64,000 bases of DNA from Tsuneonella sediminis (lineage in GTDB: Bacteria > Pseudomonadota > Alphaproteobacteria > Sphingomonadales > Sphingomonadaceae), in contig NZ_JBNCBU010000001.1 in the NCBI RefSeq assembly GCF_051912845.1, positions 1,860,001 to 1,924,000 of the forward strand. Reading direction: 5' to 3'. The notes under the pieces are model-generated. The model was not told where the DNA came from. It saw only the letters and a list, made by a program, of their open reading frames with translations, and ran no database searches. A program made the position numbers and the translations under genes. The stretch's first letter is position 1. The number at the start of each line of letters is the position of its first letter. Positions 43,654-52,945 of the stretch are shown here, one piece after another.

Positions 43654-44541
43654 ATGGCGCGAAGATCGTTCTTTCTTGCAGCGGCTCTGACGGGGTGCTG
43701 CGCCCCGGCGCTGGGCGCCGAATCGGCGGCGTTGGCCCCCTCGAAACCGTGGAACCTGCGCTACGACGAGCAGGCATGCCGCCTGGTCAGGGTGTTCGGG
43801 ACGGGTGACGAGGCGGTCACGTTCACGCTTTCGAGGTACGGGCCGAGTTCGGGATTCGAACTCATTCTCGCCGGCAAGGACCTGAACCCGCGAGGGGCGC
43901 GGCTGCGCTATCGGTTTCTGCCCGGGGCGGATTTCGAGGTCGAGGAGAAGCCTTTCTACGGGAGCAGACCGGACGGGTCGACGGCCTGGCAGTTCGGGGG
44001 TAGCCTCGTACCGGATGTCGAGGCGCGGACCCTTGAGAAGCTTGCCGGCAGGGCGAAATCGGCCGCGTTCCGCCAGGCCGAAGTCGCGCGGAGCAAGGCG
44101 ATAACCGGCTTCGAGATGCACTCGGGCATGAAGCGGTCCTTTGTCCTTCAAACGGGCGCCCTCGACGAGGCCTTCGCGGCGCTCGACACCTGTATCGACG
44201 ATCTCGTCGGCTCGTGGGGGTATGATCCTGTGCAGGTGCAATCGCTCACGCGCGGCCCGGAGCCGAAGACCAACCCTGGAAGCTGGATGAATCCCGCCGA
44301 TTACCCGCAAGGGTTATCGCGGCAGGGGGTGGGCGGCATCGTGCGATTCCGGCTCGATGTCGACGACCAAGGGAAGCCGGCGCGGTGCGTCGTGCAGGCC
44401 GCCTTCACCGATCCCGCGTTTGAGGAGGCCGCCTGCAAAATCCTGATGGAGAAGGCCCGTTTCGATCCGGCGCTGGATGCCCAGGGAAACCCGGTCGCGG
44501 CCTATTGGCGGAGCTCGGTGAAATGGCTGCCCGGTAACTAG
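43654..44541 (+). CDS. Exported protein with TonB C-terminal domain
   Basis: 295 residues: signal peptide MARRSFFLAAALTGCCAPAL, an uncharacterised beta-rich region of about 190 residues (ACRLVRVFGTGDEAVTFTL, ..LQTGALDEAFAALDTCIDDL) and a C-terminal TonB-like domain (GVGGIVRFRLDVDDQGKPAR, AACKILMEKARFDPALDAQG). It lacks the membrane anchor and proline-rich spacer of true TonB, so it is probably a soluble or lipid-anchored envelope protein rather than an energy transducer. ATG at 43654 follows a G-rich ribosome site; ATG at 43630 is an alternative. Confidence 0.78.
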   Translation: MARRSFFLAAALTGCCAPALGAESAALAPSKPWNLRYDEQACRLVRVFGTGDEAVTFTLSRYGPSSGFELILAGKDLNPRGARLRYRFLPGADFEVEEKPFYGSRPDGSTAWQFGGSLVPDVEARTLEKLAGRAKSAAFRQAEVARSKAITGFEMHSGMKRSFVLQTGALDEAFAALDTCIDDLVGSWGYDPVQVQSLTRGPEPKTNPGSWMNPADYPQGLSRQGVGGIVRFRLDVDDQGKPARCVVQAAFTDPAFEEAACKILMEKARFDPALDAQGNPVAAYWRSSVKWLPGN

Positions 44542-45074
44542 CCGGCCGCTTTCGTCCCCGCGCGGCTGAATAGCCGGATCGGCGCGCCATCGGGCAAGGC
44601 GGTGTCACGGGTGAACGCGAACCCGAGCGCGCCCGCCAGCGCGATCGATGGCCCGTTGTCGGGGTCGATCATGCAGACGATCTCGCGCGGACCGTGGGCG
44701 GCATCGAACCAGCCCAGCACGGCATCCATTGCCTCGCGCGCAAAGCCCCTTCCGACATGCTCGGCGGCGATGATCCATCCGCCCTCGGGCTTGTCGTCGA
44801 AGTCCGGCCCCAACCCGCGATATGAATGGAATACGCCGCAATTGCCGATGACGGGTGCCTCGCCCCTGATGCGGACCATGAACGGGCCGTAGCCCTTGAG
44901 GAACCAGCTGCCTGCACCGCGCTGGAAACGCGCGAAGTGATCGGCGCGATCGGCCATCCCTCCCAGATAGCGGTGGGTCGCCGGGTTCGCGACGATGGCG
45001 TACATCTGGCTCTCGTCATCCGCCTGCGGCTGCCACAGCTCGAGTCGGGGGGTCGTCAGCAACGGACCGCTCAC
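44538..45074 (-). CDS. GNAT-family N-acetyltransferase (RimJ/RimL-like)
   Basis: 178 residues starting at a GTG that overlaps the DUF445 stop (GTGA). VSGPLLTTPRLELWQPQADD, NCGVFHSYRGLGPDFDD, GGWIIAAEHVGRGFAREAMD and MIDPDNGPSIALAGALGFAF follow the RimJ/RimL pattern of acetyl-CoA binding at the V/I-x-x-x-x-G-x-G/A loop. Substrates of this group are protein N-termini or small amines. Last gene of the adaptor-RND-DUF445-GNAT row. Confidence 0.88.
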   Translation of the reverse strand: MSGPLLTTPRLELWQPQADDESQMYAIVANPATHRYLGGMADRADHFARFQRGAGSWFLKGYGPFMVRIRGEAPVIGNCGVFHSYRGLGPDFDDKPEGGWIIAAEHVGRGFAREAMDAVLGWFDAAHGPREIVCMIDPDNGPSIALAGALGFAFTRDTALPDGAPIRLFSRAGTKAAG

Positions 45075-46363
45075 AGGACGGCGTCCAGCGCGTGGATCGT
45101 CATCCCGACAAGACCGCCGACGAGCGTGCCGTTCATGCGGATGAACTGGAGGTCGCGGCCGACCGCGCTCTCGATCCGGTCGGTCACCGTGCGTGCGTCC
45201 CACCTGCGCACGGTTTCAGACACCAGCCGGACGATCTGCCCTCCGTAGCGCTGCGCCACGCCGACCGCAGTGCGCCGCGCGAGACGATTGACCTGAAGCT
45301 GCAGCCGCGGATCGCTCGCCAGCGAGGTTCCAAGTTCGGTCAGGCTTTCGGTGACGAGGCCCGGCAGGCCATTGCCCGGCTCCCGCGCGCTCCTGATGAA
45401 ACCGGCGCGCAGCCGTTCCCAGACGCCGAGCCACCAGGTCGCCACGGCGGGATTGTCGAGCAGGTCGTTCTTCGCCTTCTCGACCTTGGCGCGCAGTTCG
45501 GGATCGTGACGCAGGTCGTGCGCGAGCTTGTCCAGCCCTTCGTTGAGCTTGCCGCGCAAGGGATGCTGGGGATCGATAAGCACCTCGGCGAGCAGTTTGT
45601 AGAGCCCGTCGAGCACCGAGTTCGCGAGCTTTTCGTCGAGACCGGTCCAGCGGACGAGTCCGTTGGCTTTCTCGTGGATCATGTCGCGGATGAGGGTCTC
45701 GTTCGCCTCGATGGTAAGGCCCGTCCAGCGGATAGCCGAATCGATCAGCGGCAAGTGGCGCTTGTCGGCGATCGCGGCGGTGAGCATCTGGCCGAGCAGC
45801 GGCGCAACCTCGACCCGCGCGGCGAGTGCCTTGAGGCCGCCGCGCACCTGCGTGCCCAGCCGTTCGGGATCGAGCGATTCGAGAAACTCGGCGACAAGCT
45901 CTCCCGCCCCGGCGCGCAGCCGCGCCCCGGTGCCGCCCTGCGATGGTGCCGCGAGATAGTCGCCCACCGCCTTGGCAAGGTTCATGTCGCTCATCCGCCG
46001 GGCGACGACCGCCGGGGTCAGGAAATTGTCCTGCAGGAAAGCCGCCATGGTGTCGGCGATGCGGTCCTTGTTTTCCGGGATGATCGCAGTGTGCGGGATC
46101 GGCAGGCCTAGCGGGCGGCGAAACAGCGCGGTCACCGCGAACCAGTCGGCCAGCCCGCCGACCATTGCAGCCTCCGCAAATGCGCGAACGTACCCGACCG
46201 TGGGATGCAGGCCGAGGTACTGGCCGGTGAGCACGTAGAGCCCCGCCATCGCTACGAGCAGGCCCGTCGCGGTGCGGCGCATCGTACGCGCGCGGTCGGG
46301 ATCGATACGGGTGCCCCCCATGCGCTGCCAACGCATGACGGCGCGCGGGGTTTCGCCGCTCAC
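45071..46363 (-). CDS. DUF445 family membrane protein
   Basis: 430 residues with an N-terminal membrane helix pair (GLLVAMAGLYVLTGQYLGL, ..FAEAAMVGGLADWFAVTALF) and a C-terminal one (..LVGGLVGMTIHALDAVL), enclosing a long helical cytoplasmic or periplasmic domain; this is the DUF445 pattern, with the typical RPLGLPIPHTAIIPENKDRI stretch. Function unknown. GTG start overlaps the RND gene stop by 4 bases and its own stop overlaps the GNAT start, so it belongs to the efflux transcript. Confidence 0.9.
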   Translation of the reverse strand: MSGETPRAVMRWQRMGGTRIDPDRARTMRRTATGLLVAMAGLYVLTGQYLGLHPTVGYVRAFAEAAMVGGLADWFAVTALFRRPLGLPIPHTAIIPENKDRIADTMAAFLQDNFLTPAVVARRMSDMNLAKAVGDYLAAPSQGGTGARLRAGAGELVAEFLESLDPERLGTQVRGGLKALAARVEVAPLLGQMLTAAIADKRHLPLIDSAIRWTGLTIEANETLIRDMIHEKANGLVRWTGLDEKLANSVLDGLYKLLAEVLIDPQHPLRGKLNEGLDKLAHDLRHDPELRAKVEKAKNDLLDNPAVATWWLGVWERLRAGFIRSAREPGNGLPGLVTESLTELGTSLASDPRLQLQVNRLARRTAVGVAQRYGGQIVRLVSETVRRWDARTVTDRIESAVGRDLQFIRMNGTLVGGLVGMTIHALDAVL

Positions 46364-49300
46364 TCGGCGGGCAGCGCCACCGGCCGGTCGGGCTCACCGT
46401 CCGCGTCGCCGGGTTCGTAGGTCAGGAACTTGCGGCGCATCCATGGACCCATCCGCTTCTCGAGGCTGTCCGCAAGACTGAAGCCAGCGGGCACGATGAG
46501 CAGCGTCAGCAGCGTCGACAGGATCAGGCCGCCGATCACCACCGTGCCCATCGGGGCGCGCCAGGCCCCGTCGCCCGACAGCGACAGCGCTGTGGGCACC
46601 ATGCCCGCGGTCATTGCGACGGTGGTCATCACGATCGGCTGGGCTCGCTTGTGTCCGGCGTCCATGATCGCCTCGAACTTGCGCTTGCCGTGCTCCATCG
46701 ATTCGATCGCGAAATCGATCAGCAGGATCGAGTTCTTGGACACGATGCCGAGCAGCAGGAGAATGCCGATCAGCACCGGGAACGAAAGCGGCTGGCCGAA
46801 GATGTAGACGAGGAACGCGCCCCCGAGCGGAGCGAGAAGCAGCGAGCCCATGTTGACCAGCGGGCTCATCAACCGCTTGTAGAGCAGCACGAGCGTGGCG
46901 AATACCAGCAGGATGCCGGATACCAGCGCGATCTGGAAATTGGTCAGCAGTTCGTTCTGCAGCTCGTCCTGGCCGACCGCGTCGCGGATCACGCCCTGCG
47001 GCAGGTTCTTGAGCGTGGGCAGCGCGTTGACCTGTTCCATGGCATTGCCGCGCAGGACCCCCTCGGCCAGGTCCGCGCCTATGAAGACCCGCCGGTTCTG
47101 GTTGTAGCGCTGGATGCTCGTCGGGCCGGCGCCGAAGCTAATGTCGGCGATCCGCCCTAGCGGAACCGACGCCCCGGTGGCGGTCGGAACCGGCAGGTTG
47201 GCGATGGTGTCGATATCCTGGCGCGAATTCTTGGGCAGCTTCACCCGGATCGGGACCTGCCGGTCGCTGAGCGAGAACTTCGCAGCGTTCTGCTCGATCT
47301 CGCCCATCGTGGCGATGCGGATCGCCTGGCTGAGCGCGACCGTGGTCACACCCAGATCGGCGGCAAGATTAGCGCGGGGCCGGATAATGATCTCGGGCCG
47401 GGGAATGTCGGCCGAGATGCGGGGGGCGACGACGGAGTTGAGGCCCTTCATCTCCTCGACCAGCTTGGCCGCGGTCGAGGTCAGCAGTTCGGGATTGGAC
47501 CCGGCGAGCATGATCGTCAGGTCGCGGCCGCTGTCGGGACCACCGGGGCCGCCCTGCGACTGGAACCGCACCCGAGCGTCCGCGAATCGGGCAAGTTCGG
47601 GCGCCAGCGCACGCTCGAACTCGAACGACTTGCGCTCGCGATCGGGCTTGAGCGTAATGTAGATCGTTGCCTGACCTTCGCGGACCCGCTCGAGCGCGCG
47701 GAGGACCTCGGGCTGGCGATAGAGAAGGGCTGCGACCTCGTCGGCGACCTTTTCGGTCGATTCGAGTGTCGTGCCGGGGACCATCTCGATCTCGACGCGG
47801 CTGTTGTCCTGGTCGGTTTCGGGCTCGAACTGGAACGGCGTGTTGCTGATCAGCAGCACGGTCAGCAGGAACGAGAAATAGCCGATGCCGAGCATCCAGA
47901 CCCGGTGGTCGAGAAAGCGTGCCGACAGGTAGGCCCAGTTGTCGCGCATGGCGCTGCCGAAGCGCCGGACGATGAAACCCAGGAGACGCAGGACGAGGAC
48001 GATCCCGACGAAGCCCGCCAGCACCGCGACCATCAGCTGGAGGAACGCGATCGGCCGGTTGACCGCGGTCCACAGCACCGAGTTGCGGTCCGAAGTCATT
48101 ACGTCGGCGACCGTTTCGGGGATCTTGAGGCCGGAAAGAGCCTGGTAGGATCCCATCACGCCCACGCCGCCGACAACGAGCAGCAGCACGAGAACGAGGA
48201 AGAACCCGGTCACGTAAAGGAAACGCCGCCGCGGGCCGGCGAGGCCCGTGCGGGCCGCGACCATCTTCGAGCGATCGAGCGACCATTCGAGAACCCGCAT
48301 GTACCGGTCCATCCACGGACCTTCGCCGTGCTCGGCATGCCCCTTCGCCTCGAGAAAGTAGGCGGCGAGCATCGGGGTGATCATCCGCGCGACGGCAAGG
48401 CTCATCAGCACCGCGGCAACCACGGTGAGGCCGAAGTTCTGGAAGAACTGCCCGGTCACGCCCGGCATCAGGCCCACGGGCAGGAACACCGCGACGATGC
48501 AGAAGCTGGTGGCGACGACCGCAAGGCCGATCTCGTCGGCCGCGTCGATCGACGCCTGGTAGGCGGACTTGCCCATCCGCATGTGGCGGACGATGTTCTC
48601 GATCTCGACGATCGCATCGTCGACCAGCACGCCCGCGACGAGTCCGAGCGCCAGCAGCGACATCTGGTTGAGGTTGAACCCCAGCAGATCCATGAACCAG
48701 AACGTCGGGATTGCCGACAGCGGTATGGCAATCGCGCTGATGACGGTAGCGCGCCAGTCGCGCAGGAAGAAGAACACGACCACGACCGCGAGGATCGCGC
48801 CCTCGATCATCGCCGCGAGCGAGCTTTCGTACTGGTCCTCGGTGTACTTGACGGTGTTGAACAGGGGGATGAAACGGACCCCCGGATTTTCCGCCTCGAT
48901 CTCGGCAATGACCTCCTTCGCCTCGTTGTAGACGGTCACGTCCGAAGCGCCGCGCGCGCGCGACATGGCGAAGTTAACCACCTCCTTGTTGCGCACCTTG
49001 CTGATCGAGGTCCGCTCGGAATAGCCGTCGCGCACGGTGGCGACGTCGGCGAGCTTGACCGTACCGCCGCTCGATGTGCGGATTTGTTGCTGCGAGAGCT
49101 CGTACGCGGTGTCCGTGCTGCCGAGCACGCGGACCGACTGGCGGGTTCCGCCGACCTCGGCCATGCCGCCGGCCGCATCGAGGTTGGTCTGCCGCAGCAG
49201 CCCGTTGATCTGCCCCGCGGTGACGCCGAGCGCCTGCATCCGGGCGGGATCGAGGATGACCTCGATTTCGCGGTTCACCCCGGCGAAGCGGTTGACTTCG

Positions 49301-49824
49301 GCCATGCCCTCGATAGCGAGCAGCTGCTTGGCGACCGTGTCGTCGATGAACCAGCTCAGCTGCTCGATCGTCATGTCGTCGGCCTCGGCGGCGAAGATGC
49401 CGAGGAACCCGCCGGCGATCTGCGCCTTGCTGATCCGCGGCTCGAGAATGCCGTCGGGAAGACTGCCGCGGGTCGAATCGATGGCGTTCTTGACCTCGGA
49501 CACCGCTGCGTTGACGTCGGTTCCGACTTCGAACTCGACGAACGTGCTCGAATTGCCCTCGCTCGCCGTGGACGAGATGTTGCGCACACCCTGAAGCGAA
49601 CGGATCGCGGATTCGACCCGCTGGGTGATCTGGTTCTCGATCTCGGTAGGCGCGGCGCCCGGCTGGGATATGCTGACCTGCACGCCCGGGAATTCGATGT
49701 CCGGGTTGTTGACCACGTCCATGCGCGCGAAGCTGAGCAGACCGGCGAACAGCAGCGCCGTGAACAGCACCAGCGGAATGACCGGGTTGCGGATCGACCA
49801 CGCGGAGATGTTGCGGAAGTTCAT
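46360..49824 (-). CDS. RND-family efflux pump, inner-membrane component with an internal insertion
   Basis: 1154 residues; usual HAE-type RND pumps have about 1030-1050. N-terminal TM1, porter domain (PDIEFPGVQVSISQPGAAPT, ..), TM4 proton relay LVAGVLVDDAIVEIENIVRH with Asp402/Asp403, TM5-6, and a second half with SKNSILLIDFAIE. Between TM6 and TM7, about residues 521-635, there is an extra stretch with two hydrophobic segments (535-557 and 593-618) not found in AcrB. Works with the adaptor encoded 12 bases upstream and an outer-membrane channel not in the window. The stop overlaps the DUF445 start. Confidence 0.92.
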   Translation of the reverse strand: MNFRNISAWSIRNPVIPLVLFTALLFAGLLSFARMDVVNNPDIEFPGVQVSISQPGAAPTEIENQITQRVESAIRSLQGVRNISSTASEGNSSTFVEFEVGTDVNAAVSEVKNAIDSTRGSLPDGILEPRISKAQIAGGFLGIFAAEADDMTIEQLSWFIDDTVAKQLLAIEGMAEVNRFAGVNREIEVILDPARMQALGVTAGQINGLLRQTNLDAAGGMAEVGGTRQSVRVLGSTDTAYELSQQQIRTSSGGTVKLADVATVRDGYSERTSISKVRNKEVVNFAMSRARGASDVTVYNEAKEVIAEIEAENPGVRFIPLFNTVKYTEDQYESSLAAMIEGAILAVVVVFFFLRDWRATVISAIAIPLSAIPTFWFMDLLGFNLNQMSLLALGLVAGVLVDDAIVEIENIVRHMRMGKSAYQASIDAADEIGLAVVATSFCIVAVFLPVGLMPGVTGQFFQNFGLTVVAAVLMSLAVARMITPMLAAYFLEAKGHAEHGEGPWMDRYMRVLEWSLDRSKMVAARTGLAGPRRRFLYVTGFFLVLVLLLVVGGVGVMGSYQALSGLKIPETVADVMTSDRNSVLWTAVNRPIAFLQLMVAVLAGFVGIVLVLRLLGFIVRRFGSAMRDNWAYLSARFLDHRVWMLGIGYFSFLLTVLLISNTPFQFEPETDQDNSRVEIEMVPGTTLESTEKVADEVAALLYRQPEVLRALERVREGQATIYITLKPDRERKSFEFERALAPELARFADARVRFQSQGGPGGPDSGRDLTIMLAGSNPELLTSTAAKLVEEMKGLNSVVAPRISADIPRPEIIIRPRANLAADLGVTTVALSQAIRIATMGEIEQNAAKFSLSDRQVPIRVKLPKNSRQDIDTIANLPVPTATGASVPLGRIADISFGAGPTSIQRYNQNRRVFIGADLAEGVLRGNAMEQVNALPTLKNLPQGVIRDAVGQDELQNELLTNFQIALVSGILLVFATLVLLYKRLMSPLVNMGSLLLAPLGGAFLVYIFGQPLSFPVLIGILLLLGIVSKNSILLIDFAIESMEHGKRKFEAIMDAGHKRAQPIVMTTVAMTAGMVPTALSLSGDGAWRAPMGTVVIGGLILSTLLTLLIVPAGFSLADSLEKRMGPWMRRKFLTYEPGDADGEPDRPVALPAE

Positions 49825-49836
49825 CGCGACCGGCCG

Positions 49837-51012
49837 CTACTTGCGCTGGAGGCGCGGGGAAATCGTCTCGCCCTCGGTAAGGAAACCGCCTGCGCGCAAC
49901 ACCACGCGTTCGTTGCCAGAGAGGCCTTCGACGATGGCGATGCCCTGGTCGGTGACGGTGCCGGTCTTCACCGGCCGTCGCACCGCCTTGTTGTCCTTGC
50001 CGACGATATACACGAACGATCCGGTCGAATCGGCAAGCACCGCGCTTTCCGGCAGGAGCGGAGCGACGATCGTGCCGCTGTTGAGCGAGGCCGAGGCGAA
50101 CCCGCCAGGACGAAGCGCCGGGTCGTACGCGAGCGCCACGCGCACGGTGCCCTGGCGCGTTTGCGGATCGATCGTCGGCGAAACCTGCCAGATCTGGCCG
50201 GTGAAGCTCCGCTCGCTGCCAACCGGCACGACTGTGGCAATGTTGCCCGTCGAAAGCCGCGACAGCTGCGATTCGTTAACGCGGGCCAGCAGTTCCATCT
50301 CGCCGCCCTGCGCGATGGTGAACAACGGCGGGCCGCCCGCGCCGACGGTCTGGCCCGGTTCCACCGCGCGGGTGAGCACGAGGCCCGAAGCCGGCGCATA
50401 GATGGCGAGCCGCGCGGTGCGCGCTTGAAGTTCAGCCAGCGTCGCGCGGGAAACTCCCAGACGCGCGCGGGCCGCGTCGCGGGTCGCGGTCAGCCGGTCG
50501 ACGTCGGCGGTCGAGATGAAACCCCGGTCGACCAGCTTGAGCGCGCGCTCGAGATTGGCCTGCGCGAGATTCAGGTCCGACTGCGCGACCCCGATCTGGG
50601 CCCGCGCGCCCTCGATCTGCTGGTTTTGCACCGAGCGGTCGATCGACACCAGCACCTGGCCCTTGCGCACCCAGTCGCCCTCGTCGGCCGCGACCGAAAC
50701 CACCCGGCCGCCTTCACCGACGGAACCGACCGGCAGTTCGCGCCGCGCCGCCAGCGTGCCCGACGTGCTGATGGTTCCCGCGATGGTGGCCTTACCCGGC
50801 GCGATGACAGTCACCACCGGCACGATCGATTCGTCTTCCGCGGCTGCGCCCTCGCCCGACGTCTTGGCGTAGAGGTAGAGCGCGAGGATCAGGCCGAAGG
50901 TCGCGGCGATGGCGACGATTGCCAGCCGCCTGCGGCGCTTCGCGCCTTCGCCGGAATCGTCCAGCGGTTGCGCGAGATCCTCGCCCGGTACGACGGTAGT
51001 TTCGTAGTTCAT
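49837..51012 (-). CDS. RND efflux periplasmic adaptor (membrane fusion protein)
   Basis: 391 residues with an N-terminal membrane anchor (RRRRLAIVAIAATFGLILAL), then the lipoyl half-motifs (VSVAADEGDWVRKGQVLVSI and IYAPASGLVLTRAVEPGQTV) around a helical hairpin rich in Ala/Arg/Gln, followed by the beta-barrel (SQLSRLSTGNIATVVPVGS) and membrane-proximal domains. It links the RND pump to an outer-membrane channel. ATG at 51012 is chosen (AGGA 5 bases upstream); ATG at 51036 is the other option. A palindrome at 51039-51051 just upstream may be an operator. Confidence 0.93.
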   Translation of the reverse strand: MNYETTVVPGEDLAQPLDDSGEGAKRRRRLAIVAIAATFGLILALYLYAKTSGEGAAAEDESIVPVVTVIAPGKATIAGTISTSGTLAARRELPVGSVGEGGRVVSVAADEGDWVRKGQVLVSIDRSVQNQQIEGARAQIGVAQSDLNLAQANLERALKLVDRGFISTADVDRLTATRDAARARLGVSRATLAELQARTARLAIYAPASGLVLTRAVEPGQTVGAGGPPLFTIAQGGEMELLARVNESQLSRLSTGNIATVVPVGSERSFTGQIWQVSPTIDPQTRQGTVRVALAYDPALRPGGFASASLNSGTIVAPLLPESAVLADSTGSFVYIVGKDNKAVRRPVKTGTVTDQGIAIVEGLSGNERVVLRAGGFLTEGETISPRLQRK

Positions 51013-51038
51013 CTGATCCTGCCCTGCCGAGCCCATGA

Positions 51039-51051
51039 GGTGTGTTACACC
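51039..51051. promoter_or_regulatory. GGTGT-GTT-ACACC palindrome upstream of the RND operon
   Basis: Perfect 5-base arms around GTT, about 27 bases before the adaptor start at 51012. RND operons are often controlled by TetR- or MarR-type repressors that bind such sites; no repressor gene is next to it. Confidence 0.4.
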
Positions 51052-51166
51052 GGTAGGGCACCACGCGCAAGCGTGGCCATGGACCCATAGGCCTGAGGGG
51101 CTGCGGGGGCAATCGGGCGCTCGACGGGCGGTCTGTCGGGGCCGACGAGCGTCCAGCGGTGGCGGA

Positions 51167-52945
51167 TCAGTCCCGGACGCGCCAGACCAGCAAGCCGCTG
51201 TCCCCGGGAGTGGCGACCGGTTCGAGCCAGGCGGGCGAACTCCCCCCGAGCAGCTCGGCCATGAATCCGTGCGGCGCGGCGGCGGAATAAGTCGCGGGTT
51301 CGCTCAGGTCAGGGCAGATTGCCACGTAGCGGGTGCCCCGCGCGGCCAGCGTGGCGTGCGCCGCGTCCGCCGGGCCGATGAACGTGGCGATCGTCGTTCG
51401 CATGGCCGCAGCACCCCGATGGTGGCCGGTGGCGACGACCGTTCGATCGGTCGCAAACAGGAGTTGCGGACCGACGTCGATCGGGGCGAGGATCTCGCCG
51501 GTCGGAAGATGGCGAAAGACCGTCGCGCCTCGGTCGATCCGGCACTCGGAAACCCGCGGTCCGATCTCGCCGCTCGCCGCGCGAGCCGGGAGGGCGATGG
51601 CAAACAGAGTCAGCGGCATGGCCGGCAGAAGCGCGAGCGCCAGCGCGGCCATCATCAGCACCCGTCGTCCCGGTTTGCGCAGGTTTCGCGCCGAGCGCAG
51701 CCATTCACGCACCAGCCAGCCCAGGGGAGCGGCTGCCAGCGCTCCCGCGACCGCGCCTGCACGGACCACGAAGACCGAGACGAGAAAGGCAGCGCCCAGG
51801 ACCAGCGCGTAGTCCTGCCACCAGCGCCGCAGCCAGCCCGAGCTGCGACCGGCGAGCCGGATGCAGGCGGCAAGGGCGATCAGGGGCGGTATGACCACCT
51901 GCAGAATGTCGTTTGCAGGCTGCCGCCAGACCGGCAGGCCCTCGCCGACAGCGCGATACCAGAAGGCGTCGACCAGCGGGTCGAGCTGAGAGAAGGCTCC
52001 GGTCGTGCAGCCGGGGGCAAAGGAAGCGAGCGTCGCAGCGCCGAGCGCCGCGATCAGAGCAAACCCGGTCACCTGCGCAAAGCGCGGCAAAGGCTCGAGG
52101 CGTGCCAGGCCGGTCGCCGCAAGCGCGCCGAGGGAAAAAGCGCCGAGATGCGCGGGGCTGATGGCGTCGCAATGCTGGGCGAGATCGGCGAACCCGCGCG
52201 TCGCCGCGAAGAGCGCCAGCGACCCGATCGCCAGGCCCTGCATCGTGCCCACGAACCAGTCCCTGTCATGGCGATCGCGCAGCCAGCGCAGAGCCGTGAC
52301 CCCGCAGATCGCAGCGGCGAGCGGCAAGCCCTCGATCGAGATCGAAAGCCAGGTTGCCATCGCCAGCCCGGCGATCCATCCGCCCACGTACGGGCGACGC
52401 GCCATCAACGCATTCATCACCGCCAGGGCGCAGACGATCTGCCATCCGTGGTGATCGATCCGCATCGGCCGCATCTGCTCGATCACCGGCACCGAAAGCG
52501 CCATCGCGAGGCAGGCAAACCCCGCCGCTTCCTCGCCAAGCAGGCGCCAGGCGATCCGGCCCGCGAGGAGCAACGCGACGGCCATTGTCGCAAGCGGCAC
52601 GATAATCAGCGCGGCGGTTTCGGCAGCGCTCTGACCGATGAGCCAGCGCAGCGCCAGCACGACCGCCGCAATGGGCAGATCGACGAGGCGCGACCAGTGC
52701 ATCGGTACGCCCCCGTTGACCGCGTCGATCCGGTGCTGCGTCACGTCGAACCAGGCTTGCCCCGCGATGAGGTCGCGCACCTGCAGGAGGCGCAAGGTGT
52801 CGTCGGGATCCGGGAACTGGTAGGCGAGGATAGCAGACAGGTTCGTGGCGATCAGCAAGGCCGAGATCACCAGCCAGGCAAGCGCGACGCGTACGAACAG
52901 ATCCGGCGTGAACGCCGGCCGCCGCCTTTCGACGAACAGCGTCAC
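51167..52945 (-). CDS. Multi-pass GT-C-like membrane protein
   Basis: 592 residues with about 11-13 hydrophobic helices and a C-terminal soluble domain of about 130 residues (..GPRVSECRIDRGATVFRHLP). Near the first helix, FPDPDDTLRLLQVRDLIAGQ offers an acidic D-x-D-D motif in the first loop, as in GT-C glycosyltransferases that use lipid-linked sugars (STT3/PMT-like). I do not recognise a named family. GTG start overlaps the GtrA stop by 4 bases. Likely acts with GtrA and the FAD oxidoreductase in envelope-glycan modification; that is inference. Confidence 0.7.
   Translation of the reverse strand: MTLFVERRRPAFTPDLFVRVALAWLVISALLIATNLSAILAYQFPDPDDTLRLLQVRDLIAGQAWFDVTQHRIDAVNGGVPMHWSRLVDLPIAAVVLALRWLIGQSAAETAALIIVPLATMAVALLLAGRIAWRLLGEEAAGFACLAMALSVPVIEQMRPMRIDHHGWQIVCALAVMNALMARRPYVGGWIAGLAMATWLSISIEGLPLAAAICGVTALRWLRDRHDRDWFVGTMQGLAIGSLALFAATRGFADLAQHCDAISPAHLGAFSLGALAATGLARLEPLPRFAQVTGFALIAALGAATLASFAPGCTTGAFSQLDPLVDAFWYRAVGEGLPVWRQPANDILQVVIPPLIALAACIRLAGRSSGWLRRWWQDYALVLGAAFLVSVFVVRAGAVAGALAAAPLGWLVREWLRSARNLRKPGRRVLMMAALALALLPAMPLTLFAIALPARAASGEIGPRVSECRIDRGATVFRHLPTGEILAPIDVGPQLLFATDRTVVATGHHRGAAAMRTTIATFIGPADAAHATLAARGTRYVAICPDLSEPATYSAAAPHGFMAELLGGSSPAWLEPVATPGDSGLLVWRVRD

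Noticed and set aside
47905..51090. 1061-codon open frame on the plus strand
   Set aside because: Antisense to the RND pump and adaptor; the translation is Arg/Asp/His-rich with no domain and no ribosome site.
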